Source: an uncultured Lachnospiraceae bacterium (GTDB lineage: Bacteria; Bacillota; Clostridia; Lachnospirales; Lachnospiraceae). From it: 64,000 nt of DNA. Of this stretch, positions 41,514-50,618 are shown piece by piece. The translations under genes were made by a program, and so were the position numbers. The notes beneath the pieces were generated by a model, which saw nothing but the letters and a program-made list of their open reading frames with translations, was not told the DNA's origin and did no database searches. The number at the start of each line of letters is the position of its first letter. Position 1 is the stretch's first letter. The DNA is taken from contig CALWIA010000009.1 of NCBI GenBank assembly GCA_944380605.1, positions 1 to 64,000 on the forward strand, given 5' to 3'.

Positions 41514-42527
41514 ATGATTCAGGTAGGAATTATTGGTGCAGGAAGAATTGGAAAGGTTCATGTAGAGAGCATCTGCATGCACGTGCCGGAGGCGAAGGTT
41601 AAGACTCTGGCAGATCCCTTTATGTCCGAGGCGACGGCTGAATGGGCAAAGGGCATGGGCGTGGAGCACGTAACCAAGGATTACAAGGAGATTCTGGCGG
41701 ATCCGGAGATCGACGCAGTGCTGATCTGCTCCTCTACGGACACCCATTCCCCCATTTCCGTGGAAGCCATCAAGGCCGGCAAGCACGTATTCTGCGAGAA
41801 GCCCATTGACCACGATGTGGAGAAGATCCAGGAAGTGATCGACGCCTTAAAGGGCAGCAACGTAAAATATCAGGTAGGCTTCAACCGCCGCTTCGACCAC
41901 AACTTCGAGGCTGTGCATGACGCGGTAGCCGCCGGCAAGATCGGCGACATCCATGTCATCAAAGTGACCTCCAGAGATCCGGAACCCCCCAGTGCCGAGT
42001 ATGTAAAGGTATCTGGCGGCATGTTCCTGGATATGACCATTCATGATTTCGATATGGTCCGCTACCTGGCAGGCTGCAACGCCGTAGAAGTGTACACGGA
42101 AGCCGCGGTTCTGGTGGATCCCGCCATCGGCGAAGCCGGCGACGTGGATACGGCAGTGATCACCCTGAAGATGGAAAACGGCGCCATCGCCGTGATTGAC
42201 AACTCTAGAAAGGCCGTATACGGCTACGATCAGAGAGCGGAAGTATTCGGCTCCAAGGGCATGGTTGCCACCGGCAACGATTCCGCTTCCCAGGCGGTGA
42301 TCAGCAATGAAAACGGCGTGACCGGCGAAGTGCCGCTGCACTTCTTCCTGGAGCGCTACATGGCTGCCTACGCAAAAGAAGTGAAGTGCTTCATCGACGC
42401 CATTGTCAACAATACCGACACGCCTTTAGGCGTTATGGACGGTCTGGAGCCGGTGCTGATGGGCATCGCCGCCAAGAAGTCCATGGAAGAGCACCGTCCG
42501 GTGAAGATTTCCGAAGTGAGAGGTTAA
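41514..42527 (+). CDS. iolG: myo-inositol 2-dehydrogenase
   Basis: A 337-aa Gfo/Idh/MocA-family oxidoreductase converting myo-inositol to scyllo-inosose with NAD+. The Rossmann loop is VGIIGAGRIGKVH, and the active-site Lys is in the FCEKPID motif. The C-terminal alpha/beta domain includes KYQVGFNRRFDHNF and SGGMFLDMTIHDFDMVRYL (catalytic Asp/His). ATG 41514 is preceded by AAAGGAG; a longer frame to 41478 is unsupported. A 90-base gap from iolE without a terminator keeps it in the operon. Confidence 0.95.
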   Translation: MIQVGIIGAGRIGKVHVESICMHVPEAKVKTLADPFMSEATAEWAKGMGVEHVTKDYKEILADPEIDAVLICSSTDTHSPISVEAIKAGKHVFCEKPIDHDVEKIQEVIDALKGSNVKYQVGFNRRFDHNFEAVHDAVAAGKIGDIHVIKVTSRDPEPPSAEYVKVSGGMFLDMTIHDFDMVRYLAGCNAVEVYTEAAVLVDPAIGEAGDVDTAVITLKMENGAIAVIDNSRKAVYGYDQRAEVFGSKGMVATGNDSASQAVISNENGVTGEVPLHFFLERYMAAYAKEVKCFIDAIVNNTDTPLGVMDGLEPVLMGIAAKKSMEEHRPVKISEVRG

Positions 42528-42545
42528 TCAGGGAGGAACAGGGCT

Positions 42546-43580
42546 ATGAAATATATTGAATTCGATTCTTCAAGGCCCTTGGATCTGGTTCTGCTGGGAC
42601 GGGTGGCCATCGATTTTAACCCTGCTTACAACGATCAGGTAAAGGAAGAATTCAAGCCTCTGAAAGAGGTGCATGTATTTGAAAAATTCGTGGGAGGCTC
42701 ACCGGCTAACATAGCGGTGGGCGTCACCCGCCACGGACTGAAGGCCGGTTTCATCGGCAAGGTCTCCGATGACCAGTTCGGCGACTACGTGGTAGACTAC
42801 TTCAACAAAGAAGGCATTGACACCTCCTGCATCACCCGCTGCACCGGCGGCGAGAAGCTGGGTCTGACTTTTACGGAGATGCTTTCTCCCAAGGAGAGCC
42901 ATATCCTGATGTACCGCAACTGCATCGCCGACCTGCAGCTGCATGTGGACGACATCCACGAGGATTACATCCGCAGCGCCAAGGCGATTCTGATTTCCGG
43001 CACGGCTCTGGCGGAAAGCCCCTCCAGAGAAGCGGCCATCAAGGCCGTGATGCTGGCCAAGAGAAACAATACCCGGGTGATTTTTGACATCGACTACCGG
43101 GAGTACAACTGGAAGAACAGCGATGAGATTTCCATTTACTACTCTATCATTGCCAAGGAAGCCGACATCATCATGGGTTCTAGAGAAGAGTTTGACCTGA
43201 CGGAGAAACTGATCCGTCCCGGCATGACCGACGAGGAAAGCGCCGCTTACTGGCAGAACTGCAACGCCAAGATCGTAGTGATCAAGCACGGCATGCAGGG
43301 ATCCACGGCCTATACCTGCGACGGCCAGAAATTCAGCATCAAGCCGTTCCCCGTAACCGCCAGAAAAGGCTTCGGCGGCGGCGACGGCTACGGCTCCGGA
43401 TTCCTGTACGGCCTGTATCAGGGCTGGGAGATCATCGACTGCCTGGAGTTCGGCTCCGCCGAGGCGTCCATGATGGTCCGCAGCAACAACTGTTCCGACG
43501 CCCTTCCGGGTCCGGAGGCAGTAAAGGCCTTTATCAAGGAAGAAAAGGAACAGTTCGGCGAAATGATCGCCAGAGTGTAG
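42546..43580 (+). CDS. iolC: 5-dehydro-2-deoxygluconokinase
   Basis: A 344-aa PfkB-family (ribokinase-like) sugar kinase that phosphorylates 5-dehydro-2-deoxygluconate. FEKFVGGSPANIAVGVTRHGLKAGFIGKVSDDQFG is the N-terminal PfkB signature. KGFGGGDGYGSGFLYGL holds the anion hole and catalytic Asp, with GGGD in place of the usual GAGD. It starts 18 bases after iolG and is translationally close. The aldolase that would split its product (IolJ) is not in the window. Confidence 0.94.
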   Translation: MKYIEFDSSRPLDLVLLGRVAIDFNPAYNDQVKEEFKPLKEVHVFEKFVGGSPANIAVGVTRHGLKAGFIGKVSDDQFGDYVVDYFNKEGIDTSCITRCTGGEKLGLTFTEMLSPKESHILMYRNCIADLQLHVDDIHEDYIRSAKAILISGTALAESPSREAAIKAVMLAKRNNTRVIFDIDYREYNWKNSDEISIYYSIIAKEADIIMGSREEFDLTEKLIRPGMTDEESAAYWQNCNAKIVVIKHGMQGSTAYTCDGQKFSIKPFPVTARKGFGGGDGYGSGFLYGLYQGWEIIDCLEFGSAEASMMVRSNNCSDALPGPEAVKAFIKEEKEQFGEMIARV

Positions 43581-43613
43581 CAGGAATTCTTTTCAGCAAG
43601 AGGTGAAACAATT

Positions 43614-45545
43614 ATGGTTAAAACCACAAGAATGACGACTGCCCAGGCAATCGTGAAATTTCTGGACAATCAGTACGTGTCCATGGATGGCAAGGAGACC
43701 AAGTTTGTAGAAGGCTTCTTCACCATTTTCGGTCACGGCATCGCGGTAGGCCTGGGCGAGGCGCTGGACACCAATCCCGGCGGACTGCGGGTGATGCAGG
43801 GCAGAAACGAGCAGGGCATGTGCCATACGGCCATCGCCTTTGCCAAGCAGAGCAACCGCAGACGGATCATCCCCTGCGCCTCTTCGGTAGGCCCCGGCGC
43901 CGCCAACATGGTGACGGCCTGCGCTACCGCTACGGTAAACAACATTCCTCTGCTGGTATTCCCGGCAGATACTTTCGCGTCCCGTCAGCCGGACCCGGTG
44001 CTGCAGCAGCTGGAACAGAGCTCCAGCCTGGCGGTGACCACCAACGACGCTTTTAAGCCGGTATGCAAATACTGGGACCGCATCACCCGTCCGGAAATGG
44101 TGATGACGGCGCTGATTAACGCCATGCGGGTGCTGACGGATCCGGCGGAGACCGGAGCCTGCTGCATCGCGCTGTGCCAGGACGTGGAAGGCGAGTCCTA
44201 TGACTTCCCGGACTACTTCTTCAAGAAGAGAGTGCACCGCATCACCCGTCCGGTGGCGGTGGAAGAGGAACTGGAAGACATTGCCGAGGTGATCGCCCAG
44301 GCGAAGAAGCCTCTGGTGATCGTCGGCGGCGGCGTCCGCTATTCCGAAGCCGGAGAAACGGTGGAGAAGTTCTGTGAAGAATTCCACATCCCCTTCGGCG
44401 AGACCCAGGCCGGCAAGAGCGCCTGCAAATCCAGCCATCCCTACTGCCTGGGCGGCATCGGCGTGACCGGTACTTACGCTTCCAACATCATCGGCAAAGA
44501 CGCGGACGTGGTGATTTCCATCGGTTCCCGCATGTCCGATTTTACCACCAGTTCCAAGCACCTGTTCCAGAATGAAGACGTAAAATTCGTCTCCATCAAC
44601 AACTGCCGGTTCCACGCATACAAAATGGACGCGGTGAAGGCAGTGGGCGACGCCAAGGCGACGGTAGAGGCGCTGGCAGAAAAGCTGAGAGCCAGAGGCT
44701 ATGTGTCCGCCTATACCGACGAGATCCAGAAAGCCAAGGCGGCCTGGGACAAAGAGATGGAACGTCTGGGCTCCATTGTCTACACCGGCGATGACTTCGA
44801 GCCGCTGATCAAGGCCAGAGACCCCAGAACCATTCCGGAGTTTGTAAAGATGACCGGCGGCGTGATCACCCAGACGGCGGCGCTGGCGGCTATCCGCAGA
44901 AAGATCGACGCGGACGCTACCATTATCACCGCCGGCGGATCCCTTCCCAGCTGCATGCAGCGGATGTGGACCACCGACAAGAGGGGCGGCTATCACGCGG
45001 AGTACGGCTATTCCTGCATGGGATATGAGATCGCCGCGACTCTGGGCGTAAAGTTCGCGGAGCCGGACAACGAAGTGTACTGCGTAGTGGGCGACTCCAG
45101 CTTCCTGATGCTTAACAGCGAGATCATGACCATTATGCAGGAGCGCAAAAAAGTCAACATCCTGGTATTTGACAACTGCGGCTTCGGCTGCATCAACAAC
45201 CTGGAGATGAACCACGGCATCGGCAGCCTGGCTACGGAGTTCCGCTACACCGACGGCAAGAAGCCCTGCGGAGATCTGATTCCGGTGGACTACGCCAAGG
45301 TAGGCGAAGGCTACGGCTTAAAGACCTATACCTGCAAGACCATTCAGGAACTGGAAGATGCGCTGGAAGACGCCAAGAAGCAGACGAAGGCCTGCCTGTT
45401 CGATCTGAAGGTCATTCCTAAGACCATGACCGACGGCTATGAGTCCTGGTGGAATGTGGGCATTGCCACCACTTCCGAAAAGGAATCGGTCAGAAAGGCA
45501 TGTGAAGGCGTGCTGAAAGGCAGAAGCGAATCAAGAGCATATTGA
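43614..45545 (+). CDS. iolD: 3D-(3,5/4)-trihydroxycyclohexane-1,2-dione hydrolase
   Basis: A 643-aa thiamine-diphosphate enzyme that opens the ring to give 5-deoxyglucuronate. The TPP enzyme fold is clear: an N-terminal pyrimidine-binding domain (GIAVGLGEALDTNPGGLRVMQGRNEQG), a central domain (IGKDADVVISIGSRMSDF) and the pyrophosphate-binding domain with VVGDSSFLMLNSEIMTI (GDS...N motif). Length equals the family. Start ATG 43614 follows AAGAGGTG. The large reading frame on the opposite strand is a codon-bias shadow. Confidence 0.96.
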   Translation: MVKTTRMTTAQAIVKFLDNQYVSMDGKETKFVEGFFTIFGHGIAVGLGEALDTNPGGLRVMQGRNEQGMCHTAIAFAKQSNRRRIIPCASSVGPGAANMVTACATATVNNIPLLVFPADTFASRQPDPVLQQLEQSSSLAVTTNDAFKPVCKYWDRITRPEMVMTALINAMRVLTDPAETGACCIALCQDVEGESYDFPDYFFKKRVHRITRPVAVEEELEDIAEVIAQAKKPLVIVGGGVRYSEAGETVEKFCEEFHIPFGETQAGKSACKSSHPYCLGGIGVTGTYASNIIGKDADVVISIGSRMSDFTTSSKHLFQNEDVKFVSINNCRFHAYKMDAVKAVGDAKATVEALAEKLRARGYVSAYTDEIQKAKAAWDKEMERLGSIVYTGDDFEPLIKARDPRTIPEFVKMTGGVITQTAALAAIRRKIDADATIITAGGSLPSCMQRMWTTDKRGGYHAEYGYSCMGYEIAATLGVKFAEPDNEVYCVVGDSSFLMLNSEIMTIMQERKKVNILVFDNCGFGCINNLEMNHGIGSLATEFRYTDGKKPCGDLIPVDYAKVGEGYGLKTYTCKTIQELEDALEDAKKQTKACLFDLKVIPKTMTDGYESWWNVGIATTSEKESVRKACEGVLKGRSESRAY

Positions 45546-45632
45546 TCAGATTTTTTGCGCCGCAGGCCGGCGGGGAGGCGCATGCCTTCCGGGCCGGCGG
45601 CCGCGGCGCATGCAGAGAGGATGAGCAAAGCA

Positions 45633-46415
45633 ATGGGAAAAGTATTTGGTTATCCGGAATTTGACAGCACAGGCGAGATGATCCTCACCACCTACGACAA
45701 CGACTACAAGGCCATGATGATGGATATCCGGGTATACCGCATGAAAGCTGGCGAGACCAGAAGCTTTCTGCGGGAAGGCGAGGAGACGGCGGTGCTGCTG
45801 CTGTCCGGCAGAATTACCTATGCCTGGGACGGCAAGACGGAGACCGTCAGCCGGAAGGACGTGTTTACGGAAGGACCCTGGTGCGTCCATGTCAGCGGTG
45901 GACACCAGATCCAGGTGACGGCGGAGGCGGATTCGGAGATTCTGGTGCAGTGCACGAAGAACGAAAAATCCTTTGAAAGCCGTCTGTATCGGCCGGAAGA
46001 CGCGCCCTGGGGCTATTCCTGCGTCGGCAAGTTCGGCAACGTGGCCAAGAGACGGGTCAACACCATTTTCGATCACGACATTTCTCCGGAATCCAACATG
46101 GTTCTGGGCGAAGTGCTCAACGACAAGGGCAACTGGTCCGGCTACCTGCCGCACCGGCATCCGCAGCCGGAGACCTATTTCTTCAAGTTTGACCATCCGG
46201 AGGGGTTCGGGGCCAGCTTTGTGGGAGATCAGGTCTTCAAGAGCGTGGACAACAGCTTTTCTGCCATTCCCGGCGGAGAACTGCATCCCCAGGCGGTGGC
46301 GCCCGGCTATCAGATGTACACCTGCTGGATGATCCGCCATCTGGACGGCAATCCCTGGCTGCAGACGGACCGCTGCGAGGATGAGCGCTACGTCTGGCTG
46401 CACAATGCGGAATAA
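45633..46415 (+). CDS. iolB: 5-deoxy-glucuronate isomerase
   Basis: A 260-aa double-cupin (KduI/IolB family) isomerase converting 5-deoxyglucuronate to 5-dehydro-2-deoxygluconate. The metal-binding cluster is visible as the LPHRHPQPETYFFKF motif (His, His, Glu) with a later His in GGELHPQAVAPGYQMYTCWMIRHL. ATG 45633 (MGKVFGYPEF) is chosen; ATG 45621 abuts the AGAGAGG ribosome site too closely but is possible. It lies about 87 bases after iolD. Confidence 0.92.
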   Translation: MGKVFGYPEFDSTGEMILTTYDNDYKAMMMDIRVYRMKAGETRSFLREGEETAVLLLSGRITYAWDGKTETVSRKDVFTEGPWCVHVSGGHQIQVTAEADSEILVQCTKNEKSFESRLYRPEDAPWGYSCVGKFGNVAKRRVNTIFDHDISPESNMVLGEVLNDKGNWSGYLPHRHPQPETYFFKFDHPEGFGASFVGDQVFKSVDNSFSAIPGGELHPQAVAPGYQMYTCWMIRHLDGNPWLQTDRCEDERYVWLHNAE

Positions 46416-46525
46416 CGGATCTGACAAAGACAGACGGATGCGGGGGGCGTTTTCCGTCTGACGAAAGTCCGGCGGCGCCGGGGGGCGCTGCCGGATGCAT
46501 AAAAAAGAAAAGGAGAAGGTAAAGT

Positions 46526-48043
46526 ATGGCAGTTGAACGGAAAAAATATTGCGTAAACGGCGAATGGCTGGAGTCCAAAACCGACAAATGGAATCCGGTA
46601 ACGGATTCCAGCACCGGCGAAATAATCGCCGAGGTGCCCTGCTGCACCAAGGAAGAAGTGGAGTCCGCCATAGCCGCGGCATACGAGGCATTTCCGGCCT
46701 GGTCCCAGAAATCTTTAAGCGCCAGAACCCAGATGATGTTCAAATGGAGAAATGTGCTGCTGGCGCATATCGACGAACTGACCGTTCTGTGCGCCAAGGA
46801 ACTGGGCAAGAACCTGGACGAGGCCCGCGGAGACGTGCTGAAGGCCATCGAGCCCACGGAGCACGCCTGCAGCCTGCCCACGCTGATGCAGGGCGACGCG
46901 TCTCTGCAGGTAACCACCGGATTTGATACCGCCACCTACCGAGTGCCGTTGGGCGTGGTAGCCGGCATCGTACCCTTTAACTTCCCGGCCATGATTCCCT
47001 GGGGCTGGATGGTGCCGTTAGCCATTGCCACCGGCAATACCATCGTGCTGAAGGCCGCCAGCCAGACGCCGCTGACGTCCATGCGGATTCTGGAACTGTT
47101 CTATGAAGAGGGCGGATTCCCCAAGGGCGTGGTGAACCTGGTGACCTGCAGCCGGCACGAGGCGGAGATCTTCCTGACGGATCCCAGAGTCAAGGCGGTA
47201 ACCTTCGTAGGCACTACCGGCGTAGGCAAGCACATCTATTCCGTGGCTTCTGCCAACGGCAAGCGGGTACAGGCCCAGTGCGAAGCCAAGAACCACGCGC
47301 TGGTGCTGGAAGACGCGGATCTGGAAAGCGCCACCAACGCCATCATCAACTCCACCTACGGCTGCGCGGGCATGCGCTGCATGGCGCTGCCGGTCATCGT
47401 AGTGCAGGAGAGCATTGCCGACCAGTTTGTGGCCATGCTGAAAGAAAAGGCCATGAAGCTGAAAGTGGGATGCGCCTATGATCCGGAGACCAAACTGGGA
47501 CCGGTGGTATCGGCGGCTCACAAAAAGAGCGTCTGCGACTGGATCCAGAAGGGCATCGACGAAGGCGCCGAGCTGGTGCTGGACGGCCGCGACATCGTAG
47601 TTCCCGGATATGAGAACGGCTTCTTTGTAGGCCCGACGATTCTGGACCATGTAAAACCCGGCATGTCGGTGGGCGACCGGGAGATTTTCGGACCGGTAAC
47701 GGTCATTAAGAGAGTCAAGGACTTCGACGAAGGTCTGGCCATTATGAACGCCAATCCCTTCGCCAACGGTTCTGTAATTTTCACCCAGAGCGGATTCTAT
47801 GCCCGCAAGTTTGAGTTCCTGACCGACGGCGGCATGGTAGGCATCAACGTAGGCATTCCGGTGCCCACGGCTTACTTCCCCTTCTCCGGTAACAAGGATT
47901 CCTTCTTCGGCGATCTGCACGTTCTGGGCAAAGACGGCGTACGGTTCTACACCCGCGCCAAGACGGTAACCAAGCACTGGTATGACGAGACTTCCCGTCA
48001 TAAAAATGTCAGCACCTGGGAGGGCACGGTAGAACGTGTCTGA
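46526..48043 (+). CDS. iolA: CoA-acylating methylmalonate/malonate semialdehyde dehydrogenase
   Basis: A 505-aa aldehyde dehydrogenase that turns malonate semialdehyde into acetyl-CoA and CO2. The family opening VNGEWLESKTDKWNPVTDSSTGEI, PFNFPAMIPWGWMVPLAIATGNT, the nucleotide loop FVGTTGVGKHIY and the catalytic Cys in YGCAGMRCMALPVIV mark IolA/MmsA rather than a hydrolytic ALDH. RBS AAGGAGAAGG. It follows iolB by 110 bases. In this operon it competes with the downstream alcohol dehydrogenase for malonate semialdehyde. Confidence 0.94.
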   Translation: MAVERKKYCVNGEWLESKTDKWNPVTDSSTGEIIAEVPCCTKEEVESAIAAAYEAFPAWSQKSLSARTQMMFKWRNVLLAHIDELTVLCAKELGKNLDEARGDVLKAIEPTEHACSLPTLMQGDASLQVTTGFDTATYRVPLGVVAGIVPFNFPAMIPWGWMVPLAIATGNTIVLKAASQTPLTSMRILELFYEEGGFPKGVVNLVTCSRHEAEIFLTDPRVKAVTFVGTTGVGKHIYSVASANGKRVQAQCEAKNHALVLEDADLESATNAIINSTYGCAGMRCMALPVIVVQESIADQFVAMLKEKAMKLKVGCAYDPETKLGPVVSAAHKKSVCDWIQKGIDEGAELVLDGRDIVVPGYENGFFVGPTILDHVKPGMSVGDREIFGPVTVIKRVKDFDEGLAIMNANPFANGSVIFTQSGFYARKFEFLTDGGMVGINVGIPVPTAYFPFSGNKDSFFGDLHVLGKDGVRFYTRAKTVTKHWYDETSRHKNVSTWEGTVERV

Positions 48044-48204
48044 CCGGCGTCAGACGGTCGGGTGAGTCAGCCGTACCGGCTTAGATAAAACATACGGGCC
48101 GGAACCCGGTTTCGGAGCGCAGTCCGTTCCGGTGTTCCGGCTCTGACTCTGTGCGCAGGCAGGCGTAAGGAGCGGCCTGCGGCACATAAAATTTGGAGGA
48201 AGAA

Positions 48205-49359
48205 ATGGCAAGAGAGTTTATTATGCCCGGACGCATTATCAGCGGCATCAAGGCCCTGAACATGGCGGAGGCCGCTCTGGGGCGGATGGGCAAAAAAGCA
48301 ATGATTGTAACGGATCCCATGATGGTAAAGCTGGGAAACTGTGCCAAGGTAGAAGAGGCACTGAAAAATGAAGGCGTGGCCTATACGGTGTACGACGGCG
48401 TCACCGGAGAGCCCACCGATCAGATGGTAGAGGCCGGCGTGGCGAAATACCGCAGCGAGGGCTGTGATTTCCTGGTGGCCCTGGGCGGCGGAAGCCCCAT
48501 CGACACCATGAAGGCCATCGGCTCCCTGGTGCTCAACGACGTGGGAATCGCCAGCTACATGGGCAAGGAAATCCATGTGCAGATGCCTCCCATGGCAGCC
48601 ATTCCCACCACGGCGGGAACCGGCTCCGAGGCGACCCAGTTTACCATTATCACCGATACGGTCAAAGATGTAAAGATGCTGCTGAAGGGATCGGTGCTGA
48701 TGCCGGATCTGGCCATCATCGACCCGCAGTTTACCATGACGGCGCCGCCGAAGATTACGGCAGCCACCGGTCTGGACGCTCTCTGCCATGGAATCGAAGC
48801 TTATACATCCAGAAAGTCCCAGAGAATGTCCGACACCTTCGCCCTGTCCGCGGTGAAGCGGATTTTCCGGAACCTGGCCAAGGCCTATCACAACGGCGAA
48901 GATGAGGACGCCCGTTCCGAGATGTCTCTGGCGGCGCTGGAGGCGGGCATTGCCTTCAACAACGCGTCGGTGACTCTGATTCACGGCATGAGCCGTCCCA
49001 TCGGCGCCCTGTTCCATGTGGCCCACGGACTGTCCAATGCCATGCTGATGAAGGTGTGCCTGGAGTATGCGCTGGAAGGCGCTTATGACCGCTTCGGCGC
49101 GCTGGGAAGAGCCATCGGCGTGGCGGGAAGACAGGATTCCGACGAGACCGCGGCCAGGAACTTCCTGCAGGCAGTGGAAGCGCTGCTGCAGGAACTGGAG
49201 GTTCCCAGCCTGGAACAGTACGGCATCGACCGGGATACGTTCTTTGCCCAGATTGAAAAAATGGCCCACGACGCCATGGAAAGCGGCAGCCCCCAGAACA
49301 CCCGGCGGGCGGTGGAAAAGGCGGATGTGGAAGAACTGTACCGGCGGCTCTGGAACTAA
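48205..49359 (+). CDS. iron-containing alcohol dehydrogenase of the iol operon
   Basis: A 384-aa group III metal-dependent alcohol dehydrogenase. The NAD(P) loop is LGGGSPIDTMKAIG, with IPTTAGTGSEAT, and the iron ligands fit Asp in GLDALCHGIEAYTS and the His residues in HGMSRPIGALFHVAHG. By context it may reduce malonate semialdehyde to 3-hydroxypropionate, regenerating NAD+ from the IolG step. Other aldehydes or DHAP-type substrates are possible. ATG 48205 follows GGAGGA; TTG 48193 overlaps the ribosome site. It lies 161 bases after iolA and its stop overlaps the convergent YprB gene by four bases. Confidence 0.88.
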   Translation: MAREFIMPGRIISGIKALNMAEAALGRMGKKAMIVTDPMMVKLGNCAKVEEALKNEGVAYTVYDGVTGEPTDQMVEAGVAKYRSEGCDFLVALGGGSPIDTMKAIGSLVLNDVGIASYMGKEIHVQMPPMAAIPTTAGTGSEATQFTIITDTVKDVKMLLKGSVLMPDLAIIDPQFTMTAPPKITAATGLDALCHGIEAYTSRKSQRMSDTFALSAVKRIFRNLAKAYHNGEDEDARSEMSLAALEAGIAFNNASVTLIHGMSRPIGALFHVAHGLSNAMLMKVCLEYALEGAYDRFGALGRAIGVAGRQDSDETAARNFLQAVEALLQELEVPSLEQYGIDRDTFFAQIEKMAHDAMESGSPQNTRRAVEKADVEELYRRLWN

Positions 49360-50435
49360 CGCCCGGCGGCTTTTAAAATCTCCCGGACATAGCGGCTGAG
49401 GCAGTCGGGAGACTGGAACAGCTGCGGACGGTATTCGACATAAGTAAGGCGGCTTCTGCAGTCCTCTTTCATGACCGGTTCCCAGATGGGGACCGGCTGA
49501 GGGAGGAAGAGGCCGCTTTTTTTTGTGTAGCAGGTAGCGGCGGTGGCCTTTTTGCGGGCATTCCGGTCCACAAAGGCGCCGACGCTTTTGTGGATGGCGG
49601 TGTCTTCACAGACCAGGTAGTAATAATCCTGATAATTGGGGTAAAAATGCTTCAGGGTGCCGGCAAACAGGGGGATTTCCAGGGTCAGAAGGGAATCGGA
49701 GGCGGAGATGGCGATGCCGCCGGATTCCCGGGAAAACGCCGCCGGCAGCCGGCAGCATCCCCGCAGCCGCAGACGGAGGGCCGGAGCCTCCGAAGATTCC
49801 ATCAGCTGCTGGTCTTCCAGGACAAATTCGTGTTCCAGAAAATCCGGATACGAAAGAATCGGAAGGATCAGCGGCATGCCTTCCAGATCTTCCCGGTTGT
49901 GCAGCATCAGCATGCCGTAGAGACGGTCATCCCGGGAGACTAGGTACTCCTGGTATACCTCGATCAGCTGGCCGCCGGAAAAGGGATCCTGGCGGCAGAT
50001 GCCCAGGAACCGCTCGATGGCTTTCTGCTTTAAGCTGTCCAGCCCCAGCAGTTTCCGGAAGGGCCGGATCCGCTTGTAGAGATCCACGCTCTGCACTTCG
50101 GAAAAGGAGAAGGGAAGGCCGTACTGGCGGCACCGCTTCAGCAGGAACGGGATGTCAAAGGTGTCTCCGTTGAAGTGAACCAGCACGGAATATCGTTTTA
50201 ATAGAGAAAAAAAGGCGTTCAGAAGCTCCGGCTCGGAAGCGGGGGTGTCGGCGAACCACTGGATCAGCTGCCAGCCGCCGTTTTCCCAAAAGACGGCGCC
50301 GATCAGATACACCCGGGAGGCATCGCCGGAAAACCCGGTGGTTTCAATGTCAAAAAACAGCAGGTCTTCCCGCCTGCCAAGTTTCTCCAGAGGATAGGTT
50401 TCCGGAAAGGAAACAGCAGATGCTGCAGTAATCAT
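49356..50435 (-). CDS. RNase H-like DEDD exonuclease-domain protein (YprB family)
   Basis: A 359-aa protein. Residues about 20-190 form a DEDD-type 3'-5' exonuclease fold: FFDIETTGFSGDASRVYLIGA (first Asp/Glu), VLVHFNGDTFDIPFL (second Asp) and the MLMLHNREDLEGMPLI segment (last Asp). The remainder matches the poorly characterised C-terminal half of YprB-like proteins. Nucleic acid substrate unknown. It has a near-consensus promoter (50475-50503) and converges with the iol operon. Confidence 0.85.
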   Translation of the reverse strand: MITAASAVSFPETYPLEKLGRREDLLFFDIETTGFSGDASRVYLIGAVFWENGGWQLIQWFADTPASEPELLNAFFSLLKRYSVLVHFNGDTFDIPFLLKRCRQYGLPFSFSEVQSVDLYKRIRPFRKLLGLDSLKQKAIERFLGICRQDPFSGGQLIEVYQEYLVSRDDRLYGMLMLHNREDLEGMPLILPILSYPDFLEHEFVLEDQQLMESSEAPALRLRLRGCCRLPAAFSRESGGIAISASDSLLTLEIPLFAGTLKHFYPNYQDYYYLVCEDTAIHKSVGAFVDRNARKKATAATCYTKKSGLFLPQPVPIWEPVMKEDCRSRLTYVEYRPQLFQSPDCLSRYVREILKAAGR

Positions 50436-50474
50436 TATAGGCTCCTTTGCAGATGAATCAGATTCTCAAAGGCC

Positions 50475-50503
50475 ATTATACGATGGTTTGGACCGGATTG
50501 CAA
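50475..50503 (-). promoter_or_regulatory. sigma-A promoter of the YprB-like gene
   Basis: On the minus strand, TTGCAA (50503-50498), 17 bases, TATAAT (50480-50475). Confidence 0.75.
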
Positions 50504-50525
50504 TGAAGCGGAAGAACGGGACGGC

Positions 50526-50554
50526 TTTACAGCGGCAGGCGGTACGGCTATAAT
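50526..50554 (+). promoter_or_regulatory. sigma-A promoter of the alpha/beta hydrolase
   Basis: TTTACA (50526-50531), 17 bases, TATAAT (50549-50554). It is divergent from the YprB promoter. Confidence 0.75.
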
Positions 50555-50618
50555 GAAACCAGGACCCGGCAGAAACCCGGCTGTGCCGGCTGCCGCGGGC
50601 GAGAAAGGACGAAACGGG

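Noticed and set aside
43593..45215. 540-codon open frame on the minus strand opposite iolD
   Set aside because: It has no ribosome site, resembles no family, and lies wholly opposite a full-length, motif-complete iolD. High-GC third positions create such shadows.
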